Of a stretch of 64,000 nt of DNA, positions 1 to 7,576 are shown one piece after another; position 1 is the stretch's first letter; each line of letters begins with the position of its first letter. The translations under genes were made by a program, and so were the position numbers. The notes under the pieces are model-generated. The model searched no databases. It was not told the origin of the DNA and saw nothing but the letters and a program-made list of their open reading frames with translations. Location: NCBI GenBank assembly GCA_001704765.1, contig MBFK01000059.1, forward strand, positions 62,288-126,287, written 5' to 3'. This DNA comes from Sinorhizobium shofinae (GTDB lineage: Bacteria > Pseudomonadota > Alphaproteobacteria > Rhizobiales > Rhizobiaceae).

Positions 1-1011
1 AAAGGCGACCAGCGCCATCATGGGCGCGTCGGCCGCAAGCGGCAGCGAGATCACGAAGGTGTCGGGGTTTACCGTATCGGCAAAGCGCGCAATGCCGGCT
101 ATGGCGATCGGCACCATCAGGACGCTGAAGACGAGCAGATAGGCGGGATAGAGCCAGGCAGCCGCGCGCGCCTGCGACAGAGATTTGTTCTCTACCACCG
201 CGACATGAAACATGTGCGGAAGGCAGAGAAATGAGATCGCGGCGATGATGGTGTTCGATATCCAGGTCGGATCGGAAAAGTCCGGCGCCAGCAAGGACTC
301 CATGCGCGGATCCGCCTGTGCGCGGGCGACGAGGTCACCGAGGCCGTCGAACATGCCGAAGATAATGAAAAGCGCCACGATGACGAAGGCCGAAAGTTTG
401 ACCAGGCTCTCGAAGGCGATCGCCGCCATCAGCCCCCGATGATGCTCGCTCGCATGAATATGCCGCACGCCAAACATGATGGCGAAGAGCGCCATCGAGG
501 CGGCGACGGCGAACGTGCTGTCGCCGCGGATCGGCCGGACGCCTTCGGGAGCGACTGCCGGCGAGGTCAGAATGTCGAAGCTCGTGCCGACCGCCTTCAA
601 CTGCAGCGCTATATAGGGCAGCACGGCAAGCAGAGCCGCCATGGTGACGAGCGCGGCGAGCACCTGGCTCTTGCCGTATCGCGCCGCGATGAAGTCGGCG
701 ATCGAGGTGATGTTCTGGCTCTTCGCGACCGTGACGATCTTCGCGATCAGCCGCTGCCCGAAGATGAGAATGAGAGTGGGGCCGATATAGATCGACAGGA
801 AATCGAAGCCGCTCAGGGCCCGACCGACCGAACCGTAGAAGCTCCAGGACGTGTTGTAGACGGCGAGCGTCAGCGAATAGCCGAGCGCAGCCATCCACTC
901 GGTGGGCACCGGCAAACGGCGGCCCGCACTTTGCCGATCCGTCCACCAGGCAATCAGGAACAGGATAACGACATAGGCTGTAGAAACGGAGAGGACGACC
1001 CAACCGGGCAT
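1..1011 (-). CDS. SSS-domain sensor histidine kinase, N-terminal part (partial, cut by left edge)
   Basis: An open frame of 337 codons starts with ATG at 1011 and runs off the left edge. It encodes a polytopic sodium:solute-symporter-like module: the start MPGWVVLSVSTAYVVILF, then TWSFYGS-like and QNITSIADFIAARYGKS motifs and LPYIALQLKAVGTSFDIL, which are typical of the membrane input domain of CbrA-like hybrid histidine kinases rather than of a stand-alone transporter. The gene lies downstream of mctP on the same strand. Rhizobial mctP is reported to be controlled by a two-component pair, MctSR, so this may be that sensor; the kinase part itself is outside the window. A plain SSS permease cannot be excluded. 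Confidence 0.75.
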   Translation of the reverse strand, partial: MPGWVVLSVSTAYVVILFLIAWWTDRQSAGRRLPVPTEWMAALGYSLTLAVYNTSWSFYGSVGRALSGFDFLSIYIGPTLILIFGQRLIAKIVTVAKSQNITSIADFIAARYGKSQVLAALVTMAALLAVLPYIALQLKAVGTSFDILTSPAVAPEGVRPIRGDSTFAVAASMALFAIMFGVRHIHASEHHRGLMAAIAFESLVKLSAFVIVALFIIFGMFDGLGDLVARAQADPRMESLLAPDFSDPTWISNTIIAAISFLCLPHMFHVAVVENKSLSQARAAAWLYPAYLLVFSVLMVPIAIAGIARFADTVNPDTFVISLPLAADAPMMALVAF

Positions 1012-1050
1012 GGCACCTCGCTGCCCAACTGCATGACCCCATAGGTCGCA

Positions 1051-1133
1051 ACCGACTTAAGGACAAAATCATGCAGCAATTCAAAGTGCTACAGCGCCTT
1101 TACGGATCTGGTCAGACGCGCGTCGCTGTAGCG
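1051..1133. repeat. Rhizobial intergenic repeat, copy 1
   Basis: Shares the core ATGCAGCAATTCAAAGTGCT followed by ACAGCG with copies near 43.1, 43.6, 50.4 and 55.5 kb. The outer arms CTACAGCG and CGCTGTAG can pair as a hairpin. It sits between the mctP terminator and the kinase start and is more diverged than the others in its inner loop. Confidence 0.7.
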
Positions 1134-1231
1134 CGGCATACCCTTCGGCGCCGCTATTGGTTCATTGCCATATCGCCCGCCGAATGGCAACGCGACGCGC
1201 GAAAGCCGGCACCGGCGAATGGAGCAATCGG

Positions 1232-1263
1232 CAAGGGGCCGGCCTGATCCGGCCGGCCCCTTG
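1232..1263 (-). terminator. Strong hairpin after mctP
   Basis: Perfect 13-bp inverted repeat CAAGGGGCCGGCC / GGCCGGCCCCTTG with a 6-base loop, beginning 4 bases past the mctP stop codon. There is no long T tract, so it could terminate or stabilise the mctP transcript. Confidence 0.65.
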
Positions 1264-1266
1264 GAC

Positions 1267-2775
1267 TTAGCTTCGCGAGTCGGCCTCGGCGACCGTGAGG
1301 TCATCGTCGGCGGTCTCTTTCGCCGGCACGATGAGGTTGACGACCACCGCCACGGTGACGTTGAGCGCCAGCGCCAGCAGTCCGGTATAGACCGAGACCG
1401 TCATCCCATCGAAGGCGAGGGCATGCAGCGGCTTCAGCCCATCCGACCAGACGAGAGCCGAACCGCCGATGAACCCAGCCGCCCAGCCGGCAAGCAGCGC
1501 CGGAGCCCGGAACCAGCTCGTGTAGAGGCCGAAGACGAGAGCCGGCAGCGTCTGCAGGATCCACAGGCCGCCGAGCAGCTGCAGGTCGAGCGCGAACTGG
1601 GTCGGCAGCAGCAGGATGGCGAGAAGCGCCCCCACCTTGACGAGCATCGAGGTGATCTTGGCGACCTGCGCCTCGCCGGCGGCCGTGACTTCAGGGTTGA
1701 CCCAGACCTTCCAGAAGTTGCGCGTGAAGAGGTTCGCCGCGCCGATGCTCATGACGGCCGCCGGGACGAGCGCGCCGATGGCGATCGCCGAGAAGGCGAA
1801 GCCTGCAAACCAGCCCGGGAACAGAGTCTTGAACAAGGTCGGGACGACGTCGTTGTTGCTCTGGAGCTGAAGCCCGGCAGCGTGGCCCATATAACCGAGC
1901 AGGGCGAGCAGGCCGAGAAGCAGCGTATAGGCGGGCAGCAGCACCGCATTCTTGCGGATCGTATTGGCGCCAGACGAGGCGAAGATGCCGGTCAGCGTGT
2001 GCGGATACATGAAGGCGGCAAGGGCCGAGCCGAGTGCAAGCGTCACATAGGGGACGAGCTGCGTGGGATCGAGCAGGATGCCGCCCTTGCCCTTCGCCTC
2101 GAAGGCCGCATCCGCCGCCGCGAAGACGGCGCTGTAGCCGCCGAGCTTGGAGGGAACGACGATGATCGCCGCGAGCACCACGATATAGATCATGATGTCC
2201 TTGACGAAGGCGATGAGCGCCGGCGCCCGCAGGCCGGACGAATAGGTGTAGAGCGCCAGCACCAGGAAGGCGAGGATGATCGGCATTTCGCCGGTCAAGC
2301 CCAGCGCCTTGATCGCTACTTCCATGCCGATGAGCTGCAGCGCGATATAGGGCATCGTCGCGATCACGCCGGTGGAAGCGACGGCAAGCTCCAACGCACG
2401 CGAGCCGTAGGTGCCGCGGACCACGTCACCGGCCGTCACGTAGCCGCGCTCCTTCGCTGCCTTCCACAAGAGCGGCATGACGGCAAAAACCAGCGGATAG
2501 ACGATGATCGTGTAGGGCAGGGCGAAGAAACCGTAGGCGCCGATCGCATAGACCAGCGCCGGCACGGCGATGACCGTGTAGGCGGTGTAGAAGTCGCCGC
2601 CGACGAGGAACCAGGTGATCCAGGTGCCGAACTTGCGGCCGCCGAGGCCCCATTCGTCCAGGTGATCGAGCGATTCCGCCCGGCGCCAGCGCGAAGCGAA
2701 GAAGCCCATGGCCGTGACGAGCACGAAGAAGAAAATGAAGACGGCGAGCGCCGGCATGTCGATGTTAGCCGTCAT
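1267..2775 (-). CDS. mctP: Monocarboxylate permease MctP (SSS family)
   Basis: A 502-residue integral membrane protein of the sodium:solute symporter superfamily with about 13 hydrophobic segments. The N-terminus has the family features ADNIDMP-like start, GLGGRKFGTWITWFLVGGDFYTAYT and GYVTAGDVVRGTYGSRALE. MctP of Rhizobium leguminosarum imports lactate, pyruvate, propionate and alanine; this protein matches that subfamily in length and motifs. ATG at 2775 overlaps the end of the DUF3311 gene by 11 bases, so the two are translationally coupled, and a strong hairpin follows the stop. The downstream same-strand gene is a sensor kinase fragment that may control it. Confidence 0.85.
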   Translation of the reverse strand: MTANIDMPALAVFIFFFVLVTAMGFFASRWRRAESLDHLDEWGLGGRKFGTWITWFLVGGDFYTAYTVIAVPALVYAIGAYGFFALPYTIIVYPLVFAVMPLLWKAAKERGYVTAGDVVRGTYGSRALELAVASTGVIATMPYIALQLIGMEVAIKALGLTGEMPIILAFLVLALYTYSSGLRAPALIAFVKDIMIYIVVLAAIIVVPSKLGGYSAVFAAADAAFEAKGKGGILLDPTQLVPYVTLALGSALAAFMYPHTLTGIFASSGANTIRKNAVLLPAYTLLLGLLALLGYMGHAAGLQLQSNNDVVPTLFKTLFPGWFAGFAFSAIAIGALVPAAVMSIGAANLFTRNFWKVWVNPEVTAAGEAQVAKITSMLVKVGALLAILLLPTQFALDLQLLGGLWILQTLPALVFGLYTSWFRAPALLAGWAAGFIGGSALVWSDGLKPLHALAFDGMTVSVYTGLLALALNVTVAVVVNLIVPAKETADDDLTVAEADSRS

Positions 2776-2941
2776 GACGCACGCTCCTGTAGACCAAATA
2801 GGTCAGCAACGACGTCAGCGGCACCCAGGCAAGCTGGTACCAGTAGAAGAAGGGAAAGCCGAAGAGCTTCGGCTCCTCGAAGTTATAGAAGGGTACCCAT
2901 AGCAGCCCGATATAGGGCGCCAGCAGCAATAGGCGTATCAC
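2765..2941 (-). CDS. DUF3311 small membrane protein, partner of MctP
   Basis: A 58-residue protein starting with GTG at 2941 (MIRLLLLAPYIGLLWVPFY...). A GGAGG ribosome-binding site lies 5 bases upstream. Two hydrophobic segments separated by the FFYWYQ motif are the signature of DUF3311, a family encoded directly before SSS-family monocarboxylate or acetate-type permeases. It overlaps mctP by 11 bases and is probably an accessory subunit of the permease; its exact role is unknown. Confidence 0.85.
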   Translation of the reverse strand: MIRLLLLAPYIGLLWVPFYNFEEPKLFGFPFFYWYQLAWVPLTSLLTYLVYRSVRHDG

Positions 2942-3085
2942 GTTATCCTCCCGCGATGTCTGGACTAAGCGGGATGAGGAAAAGTATGCGCGGTTTCCCG
3001 CCCGCCTCCCGCTCTAACTATCGATGGCCACGTGATCCTCGGCACGTGTCCCTCTCGCTTAGCGCCAAACGCCGCGCCGCGGCCT

Positions 3086-3121
3086 CCCTACTTTCGCTCC
3101 GGCACCCCCCTACTTTCGCTC
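3086..3121. promoter_or_regulatory. Paired direct repeats upstream of the mctP operon
   Basis: The 14-mer CCCTACTTTCGCTC occurs at 3086-3099 and 3108-3121, a 22-base spacing (two helical turns), about 145-180 bases upstream of the DUF3311 start. This is a plausible site for a response regulator acting on the mctP operon, but it also lies close to the end of the type III operon. Confidence 0.4.
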
Positions 3122-3150
3122 ATCCCTCTCGCTGGAGACTGGAGCCGGCG

Positions 3151-3816
3151 CTACGGCACGATCACCTTCGCGCCGACCTTGACCCGCTCGTAAAGATCGA
3201 TGACGTCGTCATTCGTCATGCGAAAACATCCCGAGGAAGAGGATCGGCCGACGCTTTCCGGTTCGTTCGAGCCGTGGATGCGGTAAAGCGTCTCGCCGAG
3301 GTAGATGGCGCGCGCGCCAAGCGGATTGTCGACGCCGCCGGCCACGTAGGCCGGAAGCTCCGGGCGCCTGGCGCGCATGTCGGCGGGCGGGCGCCACTCC
3401 GGCCATGCGCGTTTTCCGCTCACCACTTCGGTTCCGTGCCAGCCGTAGCCTTCGCGCCCGACGCCGACGCTGTAGCGCAGGGCCTTTCCATGCGGCTGGA
3501 TGTAATAGAGGGCGTAGCGGCTCGTATCGATGATGATCGTTCCGGGCGCCTCCTGGGTGCGGTATTCCACCAATTGCCGCGGCATGAACGCGCCCCCATC
3601 CGGAGTGACCAACGCCCCCCGGGCGTGGCGCGGCGGGTAGGCCGGCGGCGACATCAGGAACTCGATATAGCCGCTGTCGATCCAGATCCTCTTGTTCTTC
3701 TTGTCGAGGATCGGCGGCGAGGGCTGGCCTGCCGTCGCATGCGTGGCGGTCGACGTCAAAAGAAGGATAAAAAGCAGCGGCTTCAGGCATTGCCTCCTCG
3801 GCGGCAAATCCGACAT
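3151..3816 (-). CDS. L,D-transpeptidase (YkuD domain), last gene of type III operon
   Basis: A 221-residue secreted protein with an N-terminal signal sequence (hydrophobic LLFILLLTSTATHATA) and a C-terminal YkuD catalytic domain. The catalytic motif is visible: HGSNEPESVG then SSSSGCFRMTNDDV, giving the conserved His and the SxGCxRM cysteine. Such enzymes cross-link peptidoglycan 3-3 or attach proteins to it in the periplasm. ATG at 3816 has a GGAG site and lies 28 bases after sctU on the same strand, so it is probably co-transcribed with the secretion genes; a role in fitting the apparatus through the wall is inference from position only. Confidence 0.85.
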   Translation of the reverse strand: MSDLPPRRQCLKPLLFILLLTSTATHATAGQPSPPILDKKNKRIWIDSGYIEFLMSPPAYPPRHARGALVTPDGGAFMPRQLVEYRTQEAPGTIIIDTSRYALYYIQPHGKALRYSVGVGREGYGWHGTEVVSGKRAWPEWRPPADMRARRPELPAYVAGGVDNPLGARAIYLGETLYRIHGSNEPESVGRSSSSGCFRMTNDDVIDLYERVKVGAKVIVP

Positions 3817-3844
3817 GTGAAGTCTCCTCGGACGTTGCGAGCGT

Positions 3845-4882
3845 TCAAATCAAACCATTGGCCACCAGGCCATTCGCCACCTCCTGGAAGAGCCGGTCAG
3901 GAACCGGCGCCCCGACGGGTGTCTTGCTAAGCTCGGCGGCGAGCTCCGCGTCGGCCATGAAGGGAATTCCATGACTTCTCGCCTGCGCTCTCATCGAGGA
4001 CGCCGCCGCGCCGACGGCGCGACAGACGACGATCGGCACGGGCGTTTCGCCGCGGACATAGCGAATGCCGACCGACACCGACCGGTCTTCGCCAATCAGT
4101 AGCACGGCACTCGCAAGTCCAGTCCTCGTCGTTCCAAAGAGGCGCGCCAGCTTGCGGCGCTCCTGTCTTATGAGCGGATCGCCTTCCGTGTCCTTGTGTT
4201 CGCGTTTGCTCTCTGACCGGGTCATCCGCATTTCGCGCATGAACAGCCAGCGCTGCAGGAAGACATCGACCACGCCCATGACGACAAAAGCGGCGATCGC
4301 TATGAAGGTGATGGTCTTCAGCATGGAGAGCGACGTCGCATGCAGGCAGGCGAAGCCGCACGTCGGCGACTGGAACAGCGACCCCAGCCCGGCATGAAAG
4401 ACGACGGCAAAGGCGATGGAGAGCGCAACGATCTTGAACAGCGCCTTGCCGAAATCGACGACGCTCTTCAGCGAGGCGATCCGCTTCAGCCCCGATGCCG
4501 GATTGATGCGGTTGAAATCCGGTTCGATCGGTTTGGCCGAGAAGACGAAGCCCTTAGTGATCGCGACATTGGTGGCGAGAATGGCGATGATCGTGATGCC
4601 GAGGATGGGAAGTACCGTCGTCCAAAGCGCGTCGGCGGCAATGGTGCTCAGCCGGTACCAGACATCGGCGAAGGGGCGCTCGTAGATATGCGACGCCTCG
4701 TCCAGGAGCCGGTCGATCTTCATCTGCAGATTCGGTGCGACGTAGAAGAGAAACAAGGTGGAGAACAGGACGACGATACCCGAGACCATGTCCGGGCTGT
4801 GCAGCACCTGGCCTTTCCGGCGCGCATCCCGGATCTTCTTTTCGGAAGCGGGAAGCGTCTTCTCCTCGCTTGTTTCGCTCAC
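3845..4882 (-). CDS. sctU: Type III export apparatus switch protein SctU (RhcU), lacking NPTH
   Basis: A 345-residue member of the YscU/FlhB family: hydrophilic N-terminus with SEKKIRDARRKGQVLHSPD, four membrane segments (about 31-50, 86-105, 150-172, 186-208), then a cytoplasmic domain with the KREHKDTEGDP motif. Family members self-cleave at NPTH to switch substrates. At the equivalent place, before VSVGIRYV, this protein has EDRS (residues 265-268, bases 4079-4090), so cleavage as known cannot occur. The start is GTG overlapping the TadD-like stop (GTGA). Otherwise the gene looks intact and sits in the secretion operon. Confidence 0.92.
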   Translation of the reverse strand: MSETSEEKTLPASEKKIRDARRKGQVLHSPDMVSGIVVLFSTLFLFYVAPNLQMKIDRLLDEASHIYERPFADVWYRLSTIAADALWTTVLPILGITIIAILATNVAITKGFVFSAKPIEPDFNRINPASGLKRIASLKSVVDFGKALFKIVALSIAFAVVFHAGLGSLFQSPTCGFACLHATSLSMLKTITFIAIAAFVVMGVVDVFLQRWLFMREMRMTRSESKREHKDTEGDPLIRQERRKLARLFGTTRTGLASAVLLIGEDRSVSVGIRYVRGETPVPIVVCRAVGAAASSMRAQARSHGIPFMADAELAAELSKTPVGAPVPDRLFQEVANGLVANGLI

Positions 4883-5733
4883 GTGACGCCGTCATCCTTG
4901 GACGACGCCAGCAGACCGATTTCCTGCGCACGCTTGGCGACGTCCGGGATGGAGCGCAGCTTGGCCGCCTTCGCCAGGATCTGGCTTTTCTGCCTCGCAG
5001 ACATCTCGGGCACGGCGACAGAGCGCGCCTTTTCCGTTTCGCCGGCCATGGTGAGAACGATCAGGTAGTTGACGAAATGCCGCCGTTCGGCGAGCGGCGA
5101 GCCCACCACGCTCGTCATATGCGTTACCGCCTGCGTCAGGTTGTTCGAGAGGGCTTCGGCAAGCGCAAGATTTGTCGTGGTATCGAGGTTGGAGGGTTGC
5201 AGCGACAGCGCCTTTGAAAAGGCTCCCTCCGCCGCCCCTCCGTTACCGCTGAAGACAAGCGCCGTTCCCAGCCGGTTGTACGCCACCACCGAATTCAACG
5301 CCTCGGCGGCCGGTGCCAGGCTTCGCACCGCCGATTCCGCCTCTCCCTTCTGCAACTGAGCGGTGCCGAGCCCCAGAAGAGCGTCCGCGTCCCTGGGATT
5401 GATCTCGAGGGCGGCGCGGAAGGCTTCCTCAGCCCCCTCGGCGTCGCCTGCCTTGAGGCGCGCATTGCCGAGCTGGACGCGCATCGCTGCATCATTCGGC
5501 GCGTTGGCAGCGGCGCGCTCGTAAAGCGCCAATGCCGTCGCGCTTTCGCCCTTCGCTTCGATGCTCTGGGCGATGCTCAACAGCTTTGTCTGGGCGCTCG
5601 CCGGTTTGTCCTTCTCCTTGTCGGCAGGAACCGTGGTGCAGGCAGAAAGCGCCAGAAGCGCAACGACAGCGCCGATCCCCCGCCCCACAGCGTGCCGGCG
5701 GCGGCCGGATTTCAGAAACGAACACGCCTTCAT
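4879..5733 (-). CDS. TadD-like TPR lipoprotein
   Basis: A 284-residue protein with a signal peptide ending in the lipobox LSAC (Cys about residue 32), followed by tetratricopeptide repeats (for example AMRVQLGNARLKAGDAEGAE and ADALLGLGTAQLQKGEAESA). TPR lipoproteins of this kind, TadD, act as pilotins or assembly factors for Tad/Flp pilus secretins. ATG at 5733 overlaps the CpaD-like stop (ATGA) and its own stop overlaps the sctU start, so it is embedded in the type III operon. Its likely job is assembly of the CpaC-type secretin encoded two genes upstream. Confidence 0.8.
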   Translation of the reverse strand: MKACSFLKSGRRRHAVGRGIGAVVALLALSACTTVPADKEKDKPASAQTKLLSIAQSIEAKGESATALALYERAAANAPNDAAMRVQLGNARLKAGDAEGAEEAFRAALEINPRDADALLGLGTAQLQKGEAESAVRSLAPAAEALNSVVAYNRLGTALVFSGNGGAAEGAFSKALSLQPSNLDTTTNLALAEALSNNLTQAVTHMTSVVGSPLAERRHFVNYLIVLTMAGETEKARSVAVPEMSARQKSQILAKAAKLRSIPDVAKRAQEIGLLASSKDDGVT

Positions 5734-6176
5734 TCTACCCCCGTCTCATTGGCCGCGTTGCGGTGGTTACCTGCCCCGTAGCGATCGATGTAGTTCTTCG
5801 CGGCGCGCGCCACGGGCGCTGCCATGGCCGGGCCCATTTCGCGACCCTTGAGCAGATGCCTCTGGTCCTGCGCCATCAACTGCAGATTGAGGTTGTTAGC
5901 GCAGCCGGACGGCAGATAGAGCGGCTGGTCGGCGGTATCGGGTGTAATGCATGCATCCGGCACCAGCGTCTGGGTCGCGGTCGTATCGTAGCCTTTACGA
6001 ACGAGCCCGCCTTTCGCCGGCGGGGCGCCGTGCATCGAGAGATAGCTGTAGTTGGGAGAATAGGGTTGCGGATGCGAACCGCTGCAGCCCGCCGAGATGA
6101 GCAGGACTGCGATCAGTGTCGCGCGGGCCTTCGCCCTTCCCGAAGGAAGATCATTCAACATAGAAGCCGTATCCAT
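5730..6176 (-). CDS. CpaD-like pilus-type lipoprotein
   Basis: A 148-residue protein with a short signal peptide and lipobox ISAGC. The C-terminal half has the CpaD family pattern: PDACITPD, then LPSGCANNLNLQLMAQD and LLKGREMGPAMAAPVARA. CpaD is the outer-membrane lipoprotein partner of the Tad/Flp secretin CpaC. The start is uncertain: ATG at 6176 or ATG at 6161, both inside the end of the secretin gene, so translation is coupled. It is much shorter than Caulobacter CpaD, retaining mainly the conserved C-terminal region. Occurrence in a type III operon points to a shared outer-membrane module. Confidence 0.8.
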   Translation of the reverse strand: MDTASMLNDLPSGRAKARATLIAVLLISAGCSGSHPQPYSPNYSYLSMHGAPPAKGGLVRKGYDTTATQTLVPDACITPDTADQPLYLPSGCANNLNLQLMAQDQRHLLKGREMGPAMAAPVARAAKNYIDRYGAGNHRNAANETGVE

Positions 6177-7494
6177 GGTTGAGCGCCGGCTTCGCCTTCT
6201 TGCGCGGCGAGGTAATGGCACCAGAGGGGCTGTCCAGCGGCGTTTTCATGTTTCGCTCGGAGGTGGGCGACACGAGGTATGGGGTAATTAGGATGACGAG
6301 TTCTGTCTCATTGCGCTGGAACCGCTTTGACTTGAACAACTCGCCGAGGATCGGCACGTCGCCGACGACGGGCGTCTTGTTCAGCGTCTGCGATTCCTGC
6401 CGTTGGAAAAGGCCAGCGATCGCGAAGGTCTGGCCGCTGCCAACCTCGACGGTCGTGTCCGCCCGGCGGATGCGCAGCGACGGCACCACCAATCCGCCGA
6501 TCGAAACGACGCTGTCCTGTGAAACGCTGCTGACCTCGGGACGCACCTGCAAGGCGATGCGGTTGTTCGGCAGCAGCGTCGGGGTGAATTGGAGCGAGAC
6601 GCCGAACTGCTTGTATTCGATGCCGATCTGATCGTCGCCGACCGGCACCGGCACCGGTATCTCACCGCCCGCCAGGAAGCTGGCGGTCTGGCCGGTGACG
6701 GCGGTGATGTTGGGCTCCGCGAGGATGGTCAAGATGCCGTTCGCCTGCAGCGCGTCGAGTAGGACGTTGACATTCACATGGTCGCCCCTCGCACCGATGG
6801 TAATCCCGGTGTCGTCTTCATTGCTGGCGCCGCCGGTCCGCACGATGCCGAAGGAGAAGGATCCGCTGTTGACGAAGACGCTCCAATCGATGCCGAAGCG
6901 CGTCAGCTCGTTGCGGGCGACTTCGGCGAAGCGGACGCGAATATTGACCTGGTTCGTTCCGGCAATCGTCGTGTTGTTGAGCGCCGGCTTGTCGGATGTT
7001 GAATAGCTCTGAAGGACGTTCTCCATGTCCATCGCTTCGCCGACATTGCGGGTTTGGCCTGTGCCGACATACTGCCCACCGAACAGGCTTATATCGACCC
7101 TGGTGGTCGGCTGCAGCGCCAGGGCCGACTGTTCCGCGGCTCGCGGATTTCCGCTGACGCGAACCTGCACGGTGCCGCGCGTGCTCTGATCGGCGCTGAG
7201 CGCGATCAGATTGGTGTCGCCGATCTTCGTCGCGTAGATATAGACGACGCCGGGCGAGACGACGCGCACGTCGGCGATCGTCGTGTCGGCCAGAAAGACC
7301 GACTCGACCGGTTCGTCGAAACGCAGGATCGTGCCTTCCCCGACCGTGAGCTCCAGAACCTGGCCGTTTATGGCGTCGACCTTCACCTGCGCGCTCGCCG
7401 AGCGCAGCTGACAATGGACCGCAAGCACGGTCAGCAAGATAAACAGAAAGAGTTTCCCCGCCGCGATGAAGCGAAGGCTTCGCAAAACTAACAT
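6151..7494 (-). CDS. Tad-type (CpaC/RcpA-like) secretin serving as SctC2/RhcC2
   Basis: A 447-residue outer-membrane secretin. Order: signal peptide (about 1-35), a pilus-assembly N-terminal domain (NGQVLELTVGEGTILRFDEP ... SPGVVYIYATKIGDTNLIAL), a short linker, then the secretin barrel domain with LAEPNITAVTGQTASFLAGGE, the PVPVPVGDD loop, VGSGQTFAIAGLFQ and ELVILITPYLVSP. This is the domain pattern of Tad/Flp pilus CpaC rather than of Ysc/Hrp secretins, which have N0-N1-N3 domains. Rhizobial systems split the secretin in two; the missing N0-like domain is RhcC1, encoded at 12016-12684. ATG 7494 follows an AGGGAG site. Confidence 0.88.
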   Translation of the reverse strand: MLVLRSLRFIAAGKLFLFILLTVLAVHCQLRSASAQVKVDAINGQVLELTVGEGTILRFDEPVESVFLADTTIADVRVVSPGVVYIYATKIGDTNLIALSADQSTRGTVQVRVSGNPRAAEQSALALQPTTRVDISLFGGQYVGTGQTRNVGEAMDMENVLQSYSTSDKPALNNTTIAGTNQVNIRVRFAEVARNELTRFGIDWSVFVNSGSFSFGIVRTGGASNEDDTGITIGARGDHVNVNVLLDALQANGILTILAEPNITAVTGQTASFLAGGEIPVPVPVGDDQIGIEYKQFGVSLQFTPTLLPNNRIALQVRPEVSSVSQDSVVSIGGLVVPSLRIRRADTTVEVGSGQTFAIAGLFQRQESQTLNKTPVVGDVPILGELFKSKRFQRNETELVILITPYLVSPTSERNMKTPLDSPSGAITSPRKKAKPALNHGYGFYVE

Positions 7495-7576
7495 TCCACT
7501 CCCTATTCGTTCCCCTCACCCCGCGCCCCCGCGCAAGCGAGACATGGATCTTTTTCGATGGTGTCCATTGGCGAGT

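Noticed and set aside
335-1084. Minus-strand 249-codon frame at the left end.
   Set aside because: A different frame on the same strand is a continuous membrane protein from 1011 to the edge; this one has arginine-rich shadow composition.
1165-3930. Very long frame (over 900 codons) on the plus strand across mctP and the L,D-transpeptidase.
   Set aside because: It is extremely rich in Arg, Glu, Asp, Gly and Gln, opposite well-supported genes on the minus strand, and is a by-product of high GC at third codon positions.
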